Below are positions 43,310 through 52,400 of a DNA stretch of 64,000 nucleotides, piece by piece (position 1 is the first letter of the stretch; the number at the start of each line of letters is the position of its first letter). Both the position numbers and the translations under genes were made by a program. The DNA comes from Nocardioides sp. LHD-245 (GTDB lineage: Bacteria; Actinomycetota; Actinomycetes; Propionibacteriales; Nocardioidaceae). Location: assembly GCF_030929495.1 (NCBI RefSeq), contig NZ_JAVFWN010000007.1, forward strand, positions 1-64,000, given 5' to 3'. A model generated the notes under the pieces. The model worked only from the letters and a program-made list of their open reading frames with translations, was not told the origin of the DNA and searched no databases.

Positions 43310-43969
43310 TCAGGACTCGGCGTGGTCCTCGGTGAGGGGGTATCCGCGGATGCCGCGCCAGGCCAGGCCCGCCACCAGGGCGGTGGCGTCGTCGCGACTC
43401 AGGCCCGCCATGGCGCCGTCCGTCTCGGTGAGCCAGAACCGGGCGCTGACCTGGGCCATTCCCACCAGCGAGACGGCGAGCAACTGCGAAGCGGCGGCCG
43501 GGAGCGCGGTGTCGTCCTCGATCACGGCTGCGATCATCGCGGCGCACTCGGTCGTGACCCGGTCGACGTGGCCGCGGACCGCGGGCTCGTTGGTGAGGTC
43601 GGACTCGAAGACCAGCCGGAACGCGCCGGTGTCGTGGCCGACGTACGCGTAGAACGCGTCGATCGCGGCCGCAACCCGCTGCTTGTTGTCCTGCGTCGAC
43701 TCCAGGGCCCGGCGGCAGTTGGCGATGATCGAGTCGCACGCGACGTCGAGGATCGCGAGGTAGAGCTCGAGCTTGCCCGGGAAGTGCTGGTAGAGCACGG
43801 GCTTGGAGACTCCGGCCCGTTCGGCGATGTCGTCCATCGCGGCGGCGTGGTAGCCCTGCGCGACGAAGACCTCCAGGGCCGCGGCGAGCAGCTGGGCGCG
43901 CCGCTCGCGCCGCGGGAGTCGTACGCCGCGCGGTCGGGGCGCGTCGAGGTTGAACTGCTCGGTCACCAC
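43310..43969 (-). CDS. TetR-family transcriptional regulator
   Basis: The 219-residue protein has the TetR helix-turn-helix near residues 20-65: RRERRAQLLAAALEVFVAQG, YHAAAMDDIAERAGVSKPVL and YQHFPGKLELYLAILD. The C-terminal ligand domain resembles actinobacterial regulators beside DUF3107 (Rv3208 type, from memory). GTG 43969 is chosen because TAGGCT (43977-43982, minus strand) lies seven bases upstream, predicting leaderless transcription. It is divergent from moeZ with 165 bases between and may regulate itself or moeZ. The DUF3107 gene follows. Confidence 0.9.
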   Translation of the reverse strand: MVTEQFNLDAPRPRGVRLPRRERRAQLLAAALEVFVAQGYHAAAMDDIAERAGVSKPVLYQHFPGKLELYLAILDVACDSIIANCRRALESTQDNKQRVAAAIDAFYAYVGHDTGAFRLVFESDLTNEPAVRGHVDRVTTECAAMIAAVIEDDTALPAAASQLLAVSLVGMAQVSARFWLTETDGAMAGLSRDDATALVAGLAWRGIRGYPLTEDHAES

Positions 43970-44134
43970 AGCATGGAGCCTACTCGTTGGTAGCCGGGGT
44001 CCGGATGCCGGGACGGCGCGCCGCGCCCTTGGCGCCGACGGGGACCATGGAAGGGCCGAGGGAACAGTCGGGGCCGGCACCGCGTTGGCCCTGGACAGCC
44101 CCCATCCCATCTGCAGTACCCGAGGAGTAACGCC

Positions 44135-45343
44135 GTGAGCTTTCCCGCGCTGGTCGAGCCGGCCGCCGAGCTGACCATCGACGAGGTCCGCCGCTACAGC
44201 CGGCACCTGATCATCCCCGACGTCGCGATGGCCGGTCAGAAGCGCCTCAAGAACGCCAAGGTGCTGGTCATCGGCGCCGGCGGTCTCGGCAGCCCCGCGC
44301 TGCTCTACCTCGCCGCCGCGGGCGTCGGCACGCTCGGCATCGCCGAGTTCGACGAGGTCGACGAGTCCAACCTGCAGCGCCAGGTCATCCACGGGATGTC
44401 CGACCTCGGCAAGTCGAAGGGTCTCTCGGCCAAGGAGTCGATCCTCGAGATCAACCCGCTGGTCAACGTGATCCTCCACGAGACGCGCCTCGACAACGAC
44501 AACGTCATGGACGTCTTCAGGGGCTACGACCTCATCGTCGACGGCACCGACAACTTCGCCACGCGCTACATGGTCAACGACGCGGCGTACTTCCTCGGCA
44601 TCCCCTACGTCTGGGGCTCGATCTACCGCTTCGACGGTCAGGCCTCCGTCTTCGCGCCGACCATGGCCGACGACGCGCCCTGCTACCGCTGCCTCTACCC
44701 GGAGCCCCCGCCGCCGGGCATGGTCCCCTCGTGCGCCGAGGGCGGCGTGCTGGGCGTCCTGTGCGCGAGCATCGGCTCGATCCAGGTCAACGAGGCCATC
44801 AAGCTGCTCATCGGCGCCGGCGAGCCCGCCATCGGCAAGCTCGTCATCTACGACGCACTCGAGTTGGAGTGGCGCAAGCTGAAGGTCCGCAAGGACCCCA
44901 ACTGCGCGCTGTGCGGCGAGAACCCCACCGTCACCGGGCTCATCGACTACGAGGCCTTCTGCGGCGCGATCTCCGAGGAGGCAGCCGACGCCGCCGTCGA
45001 CGCGACCATCTCGGTGACCCAGCTCGCGTCGATGATCAAGGAGAAGGAGGAGGGCAGCCGCGACTTCGTCCTGATCGACGTGCGTGAGCCCGCCGAGGCC
45101 GAGATCAACCACATCCCCGGCGCGGTCCTCATCCCCAAGGGCGACTTCCTCAACGGCACCGCCCTCGGCCAGCTGCCGACCGTCGACTCCGGCACCCAGG
45201 TCGTCCTGCACTGCAAGAGCGGTGTGCGCTCGGCCGAGTGCCTGGCGATCGTGAAGGGCGCCGGCTACGACGACGCGGTCCACGTGGGCGGTGGCGTCGT
45301 GGCCTGGGTCAACCAGATCGACCCGAGCCAGCCCAGCTACTGA
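44135..45343 (+). CDS. moeZ: MoeZ/MoeBR: adenylyltransferase-rhodanese sulfur carrier activator
   Basis: The 402-residue protein fuses a ThiF/MoeB-type adenylyltransferase (residues 1-270) to a C-terminal rhodanese domain (290-400). It has the nucleotide motif VLVIGAGGLGSPALLYLAAA, the NLQRQVIHG arginine motif, and zinc CxxC pairs (CYRCLYPEPPP; CALCGE). The rhodanese active loop is LHCKSGVRSAE with catalytic Cys. It activates the C-termini of MoaD-like and thiamin/cysteine sulfur carriers and transfers sulfur for molybdopterin and related pathways. GTG 44135 follows GAGGAG by seven bases. The gene ends in a strong hairpin terminator. It is divergent from the TetR regulator. Confidence 0.94.
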   Translation: MSFPALVEPAAELTIDEVRRYSRHLIIPDVAMAGQKRLKNAKVLVIGAGGLGSPALLYLAAAGVGTLGIAEFDEVDESNLQRQVIHGMSDLGKSKGLSAKESILEINPLVNVILHETRLDNDNVMDVFRGYDLIVDGTDNFATRYMVNDAAYFLGIPYVWGSIYRFDGQASVFAPTMADDAPCYRCLYPEPPPPGMVPSCAEGGVLGVLCASIGSIQVNEAIKLLIGAGEPAIGKLVIYDALELEWRKLKVRKDPNCALCGENPTVTGLIDYEAFCGAISEEAADAAVDATISVTQLASMIKEKEEGSRDFVLIDVREPAEAEINHIPGAVLIPKGDFLNGTALGQLPTVDSGTQVVLHCKSGVRSAECLAIVKGAGYDDAVHVGGGVVAWVNQIDPSQPSY

Positions 45344-45348
45344 GCCGG

Positions 45349-45382
45349 ACGACGCCGCGACGTAACCGCGACGCGGCGTCGT
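45349..45382 (+). terminator. Terminator of moeZ
   Basis: ACGACGCCGCG (45349-45359) pairs perfectly with CGCGGCGTCGT (45372-45382) over 11 bp. It begins just after the moeZ stop and is followed by TGGT rather than a long T run. Confidence 0.65.
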
Positions 45383-45455
45383 CGTTGGTCCCGACGTAGC
45401 GGCTCCGGCCGCCCGCACCGATCGGATCCATGCGTTCACCGCACCGAGGGAGCAC

Positions 45456-45489
45456 CCGAGGGCCCCGTCCAGCCGGACGGGGCCCTCGG
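45456..45489. terminator. Strong 15-bp hairpin between moeZ and the ATL gene
   Basis: CCGAGGGCCCCGTCC pairs perfectly with GGACGGGGCCCTCGG around a 4-base loop (agcc). It is a second insulating terminator 20 bases before the alkyltransferase-like gene, or a leader hairpin of that gene. Confidence 0.6.
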
Positions 45490-45509
45490 CGTTGTCCGGG
45501 GCTCAGGGC

Positions 45510-45824
45510 ATGATCGACCTCGTGGACGAGGGGTACGTCGAGCGGGTGCTCGAGCTGGTCGAGCAGGTGCCGCCGGGGCGCGTCACGACGTACGGCTCTG
45601 TGGCGGCCGTCGTCGGCGGCGGACCCCGTCAGGTGGGGTCGGTGATGGCGAGGTACGGCGGCCCGGTGCCGTGGTGGCGGGTCGTGCGTGCCGACGGCAC
45701 GCTCCCGCCGAGCCACGACGACCGGGCCCGCGCGGCGTACCTCGCCGAGGGCACCCCGCTGCGCGACGGCAGCGGGGCCCTCGACATGCGCCGGGCCTTC
45801 TGGGACCCGGCGACGGGGGACTAG
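45510..45824 (+). CDS. Alkyltransferase-like (ATL) DNA-lesion-binding protein
   Basis: The 104-residue protein matches the DNA-binding domain of O6-alkylguanine methyltransferases (VEQVPPGRVTTYGSVAAVVG, GPRQVGSVMARYGGPVPWWR). The PCHR active site is PWWR, so the acceptor cysteine is absent. This defines ATL proteins, which bind alkylated guanine and flag it to nucleotide excision repair. ATG 45510 is chosen; TTG 45492 would overlap the region after the upstream hairpin. The recalled mycobacterial counterpart is Rv3204, also between moeZ and adnA. It converges on tpx. Confidence 0.88.
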   Translation: MIDLVDEGYVERVLELVEQVPPGRVTTYGSVAAVVGGGPRQVGSVMARYGGPVPWWRVVRADGTLPPSHDDRARAAYLAEGTPLRDGSGALDMRRAFWDPATGD

Positions 45825-45839
45825 GCCGGGAGTCTCAGC

Positions 45840-46331
45840 TCAGGACAGCGCCGCGATGGCGGCGTCGTAGTCGGGCTCGCTCGCGATCTCGGGGACCAGC
45901 TGGGAGTGCAGCACGGAGCCGTCGGCGCCGACCACGACGACCGAGCGGGCGAACAGGCCGGCGAGCTTGCCGTCGGTCATCCTCACGCCGTAGTCCTCGC
46001 CGAAGGACGAGCGGAAGCCGGAGCCGACCTGGACGTTGTCGATGCCCTCGGCGCCGCAGAAGCGGCCCAGGGCCGGCGGGAGGTCCTGGGAGACGTTGAT
46101 GACCGTGGTGTTGTCGAGGCCCGCGGCGAGCTCGTTGAACTTCCGCACGCTGGCCGCGCAGACACCGGTGTCGATGCTGGGGAAGATGTTGAGGACGGCG
46201 CGCTGGCCGTCGGGGAGGGTGATGCTGCTGAAGTCCGCGCCCGCGAGCTCGAAGGTCGGGGCGGAGGAGCCGACGGAGGGGAGGTCGCCGACGGTCTGGA
46301 CGGGGTTCCCCCCGAGTGCAGTGGTAGCCAT
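45840..46331 (-). CDS. tpx: Thiol peroxidase (Tpx)
   Basis: The 163-residue protein is an atypical 2-Cys peroxiredoxin: NPVQTVGDLPSVGSSAPTFE, the peroxidatic motif FPSIDTGVCAASVRKFN with Cys58, and the resolving Cys92 in LGRFCGAEG. The later GEDYGVRMTDGKLAGLFARS segment is typical of Tpx. It reduces peroxides in the cytoplasm using thioredoxin-type donors. TAGACA lies six bases before the ATG on the minus strand, consistent with a leaderless transcript. Its neighbours are an ATL gene (convergent) and a large membrane protein gene upstream on the same strand. Confidence 0.95.
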   Translation of the reverse strand: MATTALGGNPVQTVGDLPSVGSSAPTFELAGADFSSITLPDGQRAVLNIFPSIDTGVCAASVRKFNELAAGLDNTTVINVSQDLPPALGRFCGAEGIDNVQVGSGFRSSFGEDYGVRMTDGKLAGLFARSVVVVGADGSVLHSQLVPEIASEPDYDAAIAALS

Positions 46332-46365
46332 GTGCCTTGTCTAGCAGGTGCCCGTACGGCATCCG

Positions 46366-48906
46366 TCACCGGAGGCGGCCGAGGAAGCCCGCGGCCTTGC
46401 GTACGTCGAGCAGCCGCCGCTCCCAGGTGATCCCGACGACCGTCAGCAGCGCTCCCGCCAGACCGATCCAGACCCACTTCGGGAACTCACCGGCGTAGGG
46501 GCCGAGCTCGCGCAGCACCACCGTGGCGCCGACGCCCGCGCCCACGATCAGCGGAGCGCTCCAGCGCATCGCCGCCCCGGCCACGGTCAAGGCCAGGCAG
46601 GCACCGCCGAGGACCAGCGCCCGCAGCGACACGGGGTCGCCGAGCACCCAGATCAGCGACGGCACGGTCGCGAGCAGCAGGCCGGGCAGCAGCGCCTCGA
46701 GGGTGCCGACCGCCGCCGACCGCTGGAGCCGCCACAGGCCGAAGGCGAGGAGCGCCGCCGCCAGGGGAAGCGTGTACGGCTCCGGGTCGGTGACGTCGAG
46801 GTCGGCCAGCCGCACCCAGCTGGCCAGCAGCAGGAGGGCGCCACCCGCGAATGCGCAGCCGCGGCGCGACTCGTGCAGCAGCGCCGTGCCGGACGCCAGG
46901 AAGCCCGCGACCGTCAGCCACAGCGCCGCGTAGCCGCCGACGTCGGCCGTCGTCGAGAGCGAGACGAGCAGGGCGACGACCGCGACCGTGATCGCCGCGC
47001 CCTCGACGTCGATGCGCGGCACGGCGAGGGCGAGCACGCCCACCACGAGCAGGACGGGGATCGAGACCCACGCGGCGTCGTCGCCGATCACCAGGACGGC
47101 CGCCGACGTCGCCAGGCCGAGCGCGGCGGGTGCGGCGAGGCCCGCCACGACCCGGGTCGCCTGCTGCCGGCCGAGGACGGCGACGGCGACCAGCGCGATC
47201 GCGATCGGGGAGAGGTGGGCCAGGAGCAGGCCGTCGCCGGGCAGGGCGCCGATCGCGACCGCCGTCCCGGCCGTCACGGCGAGCAGGGCCCAGATCGTGG
47301 CCTCCGCACCGTTCGTCGCCAGGGCGAGGGCCGCGGCGCCGAGTGCCACGAGCGTCAGGACGGCGAGCGGCACGGCCAGCGGGACGTCGTACGACGCGAG
47401 GGTGATGGCGAGCCCGACGCCGGTGACCAGGCCGGTGATGCGGCCCCAGACGGGCAGCGTGCGCCGGGTGCGGTCGCGGTCGAGGAGGGCGACGCAGGCG
47501 AGCACGGTCAGCAGCGACGGGACCAGCAGGGCGGGCTCGGTGACCGGGGCGGGCGTGGTGAGCCGGACGCCGAACGACCGGTCGAAGACGTCGGCGATCC
47601 GCGACCAGCGGTCGAGCACGTCGGCCGTGGCCTGCAGTGCCAGGCCGACGAGGACCAGACTGCCGGTGCCGGCCGGCGCGATGGCGATGATCCGGGCCGT
47701 CCGGGGGAGCACGCCGAGGGCGAGCACCCAGGCGGCCGTCGTACCGAGGGCGACGAGCCCGACGGTGCGGGCGTCGGTGTCGACGGACGGCAGGGTCAGG
47801 ACGACGGTCGTGAGCATGGCGGCACCGCTCGCGCCGGCGAGCAGCAGGTCGCGGTGCCGGGCGATGGCGCCCGGAGCCAGCAGCACGGCCGCGCTGACGA
47901 GCAGGGACCAGCCGGTGCCGTCGACCCAGAGCTGACGCAGGTCCGGCGTCACGAGGGACTCGACGAACGCGGCGCCGGTGGTGCAGACCCAGGTGAGGCC
48001 GGCGGCGCCGGCGGCGCTCCACAGCAGGGCCGGCGCGCCGGCGCGCCGGCCGAGCAGCACGGCGCCGAGCGCGAGGGCGGTGACGACGTGGCCGGCGATC
48101 AACCAGTGGTCGGTGGCGCTGGCCGCGCCGGCGTACCCGGTGAACAGGCCGATGCCGGCGATCACCTGCGGCGCCACCAGCCGCGGCTGGCCGCCCACCC
48201 GGAGCAGGCCGAGGCCGGCGCCCGCCAGGGCGACGACCAGGCCGGCGGCACAGACGATCGCGCCGTCGGGGCCGTCGCCGAACCAGCCCGCGGCCCCGGC
48301 GCCGACGACGTCGAGGGCGAGCAGGCCGAGTGCCACGACCACGAGGGACTCACCGGCGATGCGGAGCCCGACCCGGTGCAGCAGCACGGCGGCGGCACCG
48401 GCGCTCACCGTGAGGCCGGCGAGGACCGCGGTGCGGCCACCCACGCCCAGCGTCGACCAGGACACGGCCAGGAAGATCACCGCGGCCACGAGCAGGCAGA
48501 ACGCCCCGAGCCCGAGCAGGATCTTCGGGACCGAGGCGAACGAGACCCCGCCGGGGGGCGGGGGGAGAGTCGAGGCCGGGCGCAGCGGTGGTGCGGGCGG
48601 CGGCGGAACCGGGCCGGGGTACGACGGCAGGCCGGTCGTCGTCGCGCGCTTCGGCGGGATCGGCGCGGACGGCGGAGCGAGCGGACCGCCCAGGCCACCC
48701 GGCGCGGCGACCGCGGCGGGCCGGTCGTGGAAGGCGTCGCTGGCGGAGCGCAGCCGCGTGAGCAGTCCGTCGGCGCGCTGGAGGGCGCCGAACAGGTCGA
48801 CGGCGACCGGGTGGCGGACGAGCAGGTCGCAGGTCGGGCAGACCGAGACACCGGCAGGAAGGGCGGAGCGGCAGTCGGGACAGAGCGACGGGTCGGCGTA
48901 GCGCAT
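46366..48906 (-). CDS. Large polytopic membrane protein with N-terminal zinc ribbon (SCO7613-like)
   Basis: The 846-residue protein starts with a zinc ribbon (LCPDCRSALPAGVSVCPTCD) and a short helical region, then a proline-rich linker. From about residue 125 it has more than twenty hydrophobic segments to the end (for example ILLGLGAFCLLVAAVIFLAV). Many actinobacteria have such proteins, named by similarity to SCO7613; their function is unknown. There are no transporter motifs and few charged residues in the helices. The last segment ends with a positively charged tail (ITWERRLLDVRKAAGFLGRL). It lies 34 bases upstream of tpx on the same strand. Confidence 0.85.
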   Translation of the reverse strand: MRYADPSLCPDCRSALPAGVSVCPTCDLLVRHPVAVDLFGALQRADGLLTRLRSASDAFHDRPAAVAAPGGLGGPLAPPSAPIPPKRATTTGLPSYPGPVPPPPAPPLRPASTLPPPPGGVSFASVPKILLGLGAFCLLVAAVIFLAVSWSTLGVGGRTAVLAGLTVSAGAAAVLLHRVGLRIAGESLVVVALGLLALDVVGAGAAGWFGDGPDGAIVCAAGLVVALAGAGLGLLRVGGQPRLVAPQVIAGIGLFTGYAGAASATDHWLIAGHVVTALALGAVLLGRRAGAPALLWSAAGAAGLTWVCTTGAAFVESLVTPDLRQLWVDGTGWSLLVSAAVLLAPGAIARHRDLLLAGASGAAMLTTVVLTLPSVDTDARTVGLVALGTTAAWVLALGVLPRTARIIAIAPAGTGSLVLVGLALQATADVLDRWSRIADVFDRSFGVRLTTPAPVTEPALLVPSLLTVLACVALLDRDRTRRTLPVWGRITGLVTGVGLAITLASYDVPLAVPLAVLTLVALGAAALALATNGAEATIWALLAVTAGTAVAIGALPGDGLLLAHLSPIAIALVAVAVLGRQQATRVVAGLAAPAALGLATSAAVLVIGDDAAWVSIPVLLVVGVLALAVPRIDVEGAAITVAVVALLVSLSTTADVGGYAALWLTVAGFLASGTALLHESRRGCAFAGGALLLLASWVRLADLDVTDPEPYTLPLAAALLAFGLWRLQRSAAVGTLEALLPGLLLATVPSLIWVLGDPVSLRALVLGGACLALTVAGAAMRWSAPLIVGAGVGATVVLRELGPYAGEFPKWVWIGLAGALLTVVGITWERRLLDVRKAAGFLGRLR

Positions 48907-49131
48907 GGGTACATTCCGTCATCTGTTGGCGCCGGCCGCCAGCGGGACACCACTCAGAGCCGGCTGAGCACGGATACTCAGCCCGGTCCTCCGGCGGCGC
49001 GTCCTCCACAGGAAGGCCGGCCACCTGGGGATGGCAGGGGCTGGCCTGTGGAGAAGAACCGGCGTTCCTGTGGACGACACGCCGAGGTCCGGTGGATGAC
49101 GGAAAACCCTCGAAAAAACTGGCGAAACCCC

Positions 49132-49161
49132 TTGCCACCCGCGGGTGAACGGGCGTAGAAC
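49132..49161 (+). promoter_or_regulatory. Promoter of the candidate sRNA
   Basis: TTGCCA (49132-49137) and TAGAAC (49156-49161) are spaced by 18 bases. An A-rich stretch (GGAAAACCCTCGAAAAAACT region, 49099-49127) lies upstream like an UP element. The predicted start is near 49168. Confidence 0.5.
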
Positions 49162-49167
49162 TTCTCC

Positions 49168-49389
49168 CACGCACTCCTCCGGGAGAGCGGGATCAGCCGG
49201 AAGGCGACGATCCGACCGGCCGGCCGAGACCTTCGGGTCGAGGCGAGGCGGCTCCTCACGGAGACGCTGGCCGCGTGAGCCGGGTGACGAGGCTCACGGG
49301 ATCACAGCAGCCGGATGATCGATCGGGAGCGTCACCAGTACCGGTCACCAGAAGGGCCCCTTGCGACTCATACTCGCGAGGGGCCCTTC
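49168..49389 (+). ncRNA. Candidate structured small RNA, about 220 nt
   Basis: The stretch between a -35/-10 promoter and an 11-bp terminator has no ORF but dense pairing. GATCAGCCGG (49191-49200) pairs with CCGGATGATC (49311-49320; nine Watson-Crick pairs and one G-U). CGTGAGCC (49274-49281) pairs with GGCTCACG (49291-49298), and there is a GACC-TTCG-GGTC tetraloop hairpin near 49230 and CTCC/GGAG hairpins near 49175 and 49253. The 5' end exposes CCTCC, complementary to ribosome binding sites. It could be a trans-acting sRNA, a 6S-like RNA, or the attenuated leader of adnA. The family is not recognised. Confidence 0.45.
49351..49389 (+). terminator. Strong intrinsic terminator hairpin before adnA
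   Basis: GAAGGGCCCCT (49351-49361) pairs perfectly with AGGGGCCCTTC (49379-49389), with GCG/CGC inside. CGTCCATTTCTG follows. The annotated gene upstream is on the opposite strand, so this hairpin must end something transcribed from within the gap, or attenuate adnA. Confidence 0.7.
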
Positions 49390-49427
49390 GTCCATTTCTG
49401 TCGGGCGGTGGTGGTTAGGTGGCGCCC

Positions 49428-52400
49428 GTGGACTCCTCGACAGCGACCAGCTACCGCTTCGCCCCGCCGGCCGCGGGCGCGGCCGTGCCGGTCCTCGACG
49501 AGCACCAGCGACAGGTCGTCGACCACCCGGGCGGTCCGCTCCTGGTGCTGGCCGGCCCGGGCACGGGCAAGACCACCACGCTCGTCGAGGCGATCGTCGA
49601 CCGGATCGAGCGGCGCGGAGCCCGGCCCGACCAGGTGCTGGCGCTGACCTTCTCCCGCAAGGCCGCCGACCAGCTCCGCGACCGGGTGACGGCGCGGATG
49701 GGCCGCACGACCGGCACCCAGCTGAGCTCCACCTTCCACTCGTTCGCCTATGCCCTGGTCCGCCGCTACGCGCCGGCCGGCCTCTACGAGGCGCCGTTGC
49801 GCCTGCTGTCCGCGCCCGAGCAAGACGTCATCTTGCGCGAGCTCCTCGCCGACCACCCCGAGTCGGTGCGCTGGCCCGAGAGGTTCCGGCAGGCGATGGC
49901 GACCCGCGGCTTCGCGCGCGAGGTGCATGCGGTGCTCGGCCGGGCGCGCGAGAAGGGGCTCGACGGCGAGGCCCTGCGCCGGCTGGGGGAGACCGAGGGC
50001 ATCGAGGAGTACGTCGCCGCCGGCCTCTTCCTCGAGCAGTACCTCGACTCCCTCGACTCCGTCGGCGCCACCGACTACGCCGACCTCATCCGGCGGGCGC
50101 GGATCGAGGCCGAGGTCCATCGCGCCGAGCTGCGCGAGCAGTTCCGCCACGTGTTCGTCGACGAGTACCAGGACACCGACCCGGGCCAGGTGGCGCTGCT
50201 GCGGGCGCTCGCCGGCGACGGCCGCGACCTCGTCGCCGTCGGCGACCCGCATCAGTCGATCTACGGCTTCCGGGGGGCCGAGGTGCGCGGCATCCTGGAG
50301 TTCCCGACGGAGTTCGCGCGCGCCGACGGCGCGCCGGCCGACGTCGTGGCGCTGCGGACGGTGCGTCGGTTCGGCCCCGGCATCCTCGCGCCGGCGCAGC
50401 GGGTCGCGGGCCGGATCGGGCTGCGGGGGACCATCCCCACCGAGGCACGCGAGCGGTTCCTCGCTCCGCAGGCCGACGTGTCGGCGTACGCGCCGGGGCG
50501 GGTGCAGGTCCGCACCTTCGACACCGAGCGGGCCGAGGCCGAGCACCTCGCCGACCTGCTCCGACGAGCCCACCTCGAGGATGGCGTGCCCTGGGACGAG
50601 ATGGCCGTGCTCGTGCGGTCGGGGCGCGCGAGCATCGCGCCGCTGCGCCGCGCGCTCGGCGCCGCCGGCGTGCCCGTGGAGGTGGCCCGCGACGAGGTGC
50701 CGCTGGTCCGCGACCCCGCGGTGCTCCCGCTGCTCGACGGGCTGCGGGCGGTCGTCAACCTCGACAACGACGACCCCGAGCACGTCGAGCACGTCGACGC
50801 CGCCCGGGCCGAGGCGCTGCTGACCGGACCGCTCGGCGGCCTCGACGCCGGCGACGTCCGCCGGCTGGCGCGGCTGCTGCGCCACCGCGAGAAGGACCGC
50901 TGCCAGGAGACCGGCGGCACGCCCCGCAGCTCGCGCGAGCTGGTCCGCCTCGCGGTCCTCGACGCCTCCCACCTCGCCGCGATCGAGGCGCCGGAGGCTG
51001 CCCGGGCGCGCGGGCTCGCCGAGCTCCTGGCCCGGGCTCGCGCCGAGCTCGAGGCCGGCGCGAGCGCCGAGGAGCTGCTGTGGACGCTGTGGTCCGGCAC
51101 CTCCTGGCCGCAGCGACTGCGGCGCTCGGTCGAGATCGGGGGCGGAGCGGCGCGCCGGGCGCACCGCGACCTCGACTCCGTCTGTGCCTTGTTCGACGTC
51201 GCGGTGCGTGCCGGGGAGCGCCGCGAGCACCTCGCCGTGGCGCCCTTCCTCGAGGGCCTGGTCCAGCAGGAGATCCCGGCCGACACACTCGCGGACCAGG
51301 GGGTGCGCGGCGCCGCCGTACGCCTGCTGACCGCGCACCGCAGCAAGGGCCTCGAGTGGCGCCTGGTCGTCCTCGCCCACGTGCAGGCGGAGGGCTGGCC
51401 CGACCTCCGCCGCCGGTCCACGCTGCTCCAGGCCGACCGGATCGGCCCCACGACCGAGGGCGGCCTGGTCGGCTCGGTGGTCCCGCCGCTCACCGCGCGG
51501 GAGCTGCTGATGGAGGAGCGTCGCCTGTTCTACGTCGGGTGCACCCGGGCCCGCGAGCGGCTGGTCGTGACCGCGGTCCGCTCGGCGGAGGACGAGGGGG
51601 AGCAGCCGTCCCGCTTCCTCGACGAGCTGGGCTCCACCGTGGAGCACGTCGTCGGGCGCCCGCCGCGGCCGCTGTCGCTCGACGGGCTCGTGGCCGAGCT
51701 GCGGCGCACCCTCGCCGATCCCGACGCCGACCCCGCCCTGCAGGACGCCGCGGCGCGGCGCCTGGCCCGCCTCGCCGGCGAGCGGGTCGGCCGGCGGCCG
51801 GCGGTGCCGGCCGCCGACCCGGCCACGTGGTGGGGCACCCGCGCGCCCAGCCGGTCCGTGGCGCCGATCCGCGACGAGGACCGGCCGGTCCCGGTGTCGG
51901 CGAGCATGCTCGACTCCCTGGCCGTCTGTCCGACCCAGTGGTTCCTCACCCGTGAGGCGGGCGGAGTCGGACGCGCCCATCAGTCGGCCAACCTCGGGGA
52001 GCTGGTGCACGCCCTGGCCGAGCGGGTGGCGGCGGGGGACGCGCCGCCCGACCCGGCCGCTCTCATGGCCTACGTCGACGAGGTGTGGGACCGTCTCGAC
52101 TTCCGCACGCCGTGGTCCAAGCAGCGCGAGCACGACCGGGTCCGGGCGGCCCTGGAGCGGTTCGTCGACTGGCACGAGGCGAACCCGCGCGAGCTGGTCG
52201 GTCTCGAGGAGCGGTTCTCGACGGTGGTCCAGGTGGACGGCGAGCAGGTCCAGGTGACGGGCTACGCCGACCGGGTCGAGCTCGACACCGACGGCCGGGT
52301 CGTCGTGGTCGACCTCAAGACCGGCCGCTCCAAGCCGAGCGACGTCTCGGTCAAGACGCATGTCCAGCTCGCGCTCTACCAGTACGCCGTCGACCACGGC

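Larger units (their letters stand above)
48907..49427. other. 521-base non-coding interval upstream of adnA
   Basis: No supported gene. It holds an inverted repeat CTCCACAGG (49004-49012) / CCTGTGGAG (49045-49053), a minimal ORF (MTENPRKNWRNPLPPAGERA, 49096-49158), an A-rich tract, a sigma-70-like promoter (49132-49161), structured DNA and a strong terminator (49351-49389), the last three annotated separately as a candidate sRNA. Confidence 0.6.

Noticed and set aside
49096..49158. 20-residue ORF MTENPRKNWRNPLPPAGERA as a gene
   Set aside because: Overlaps the candidate promoter elements, weak ribosome site, no way to judge conservation here.
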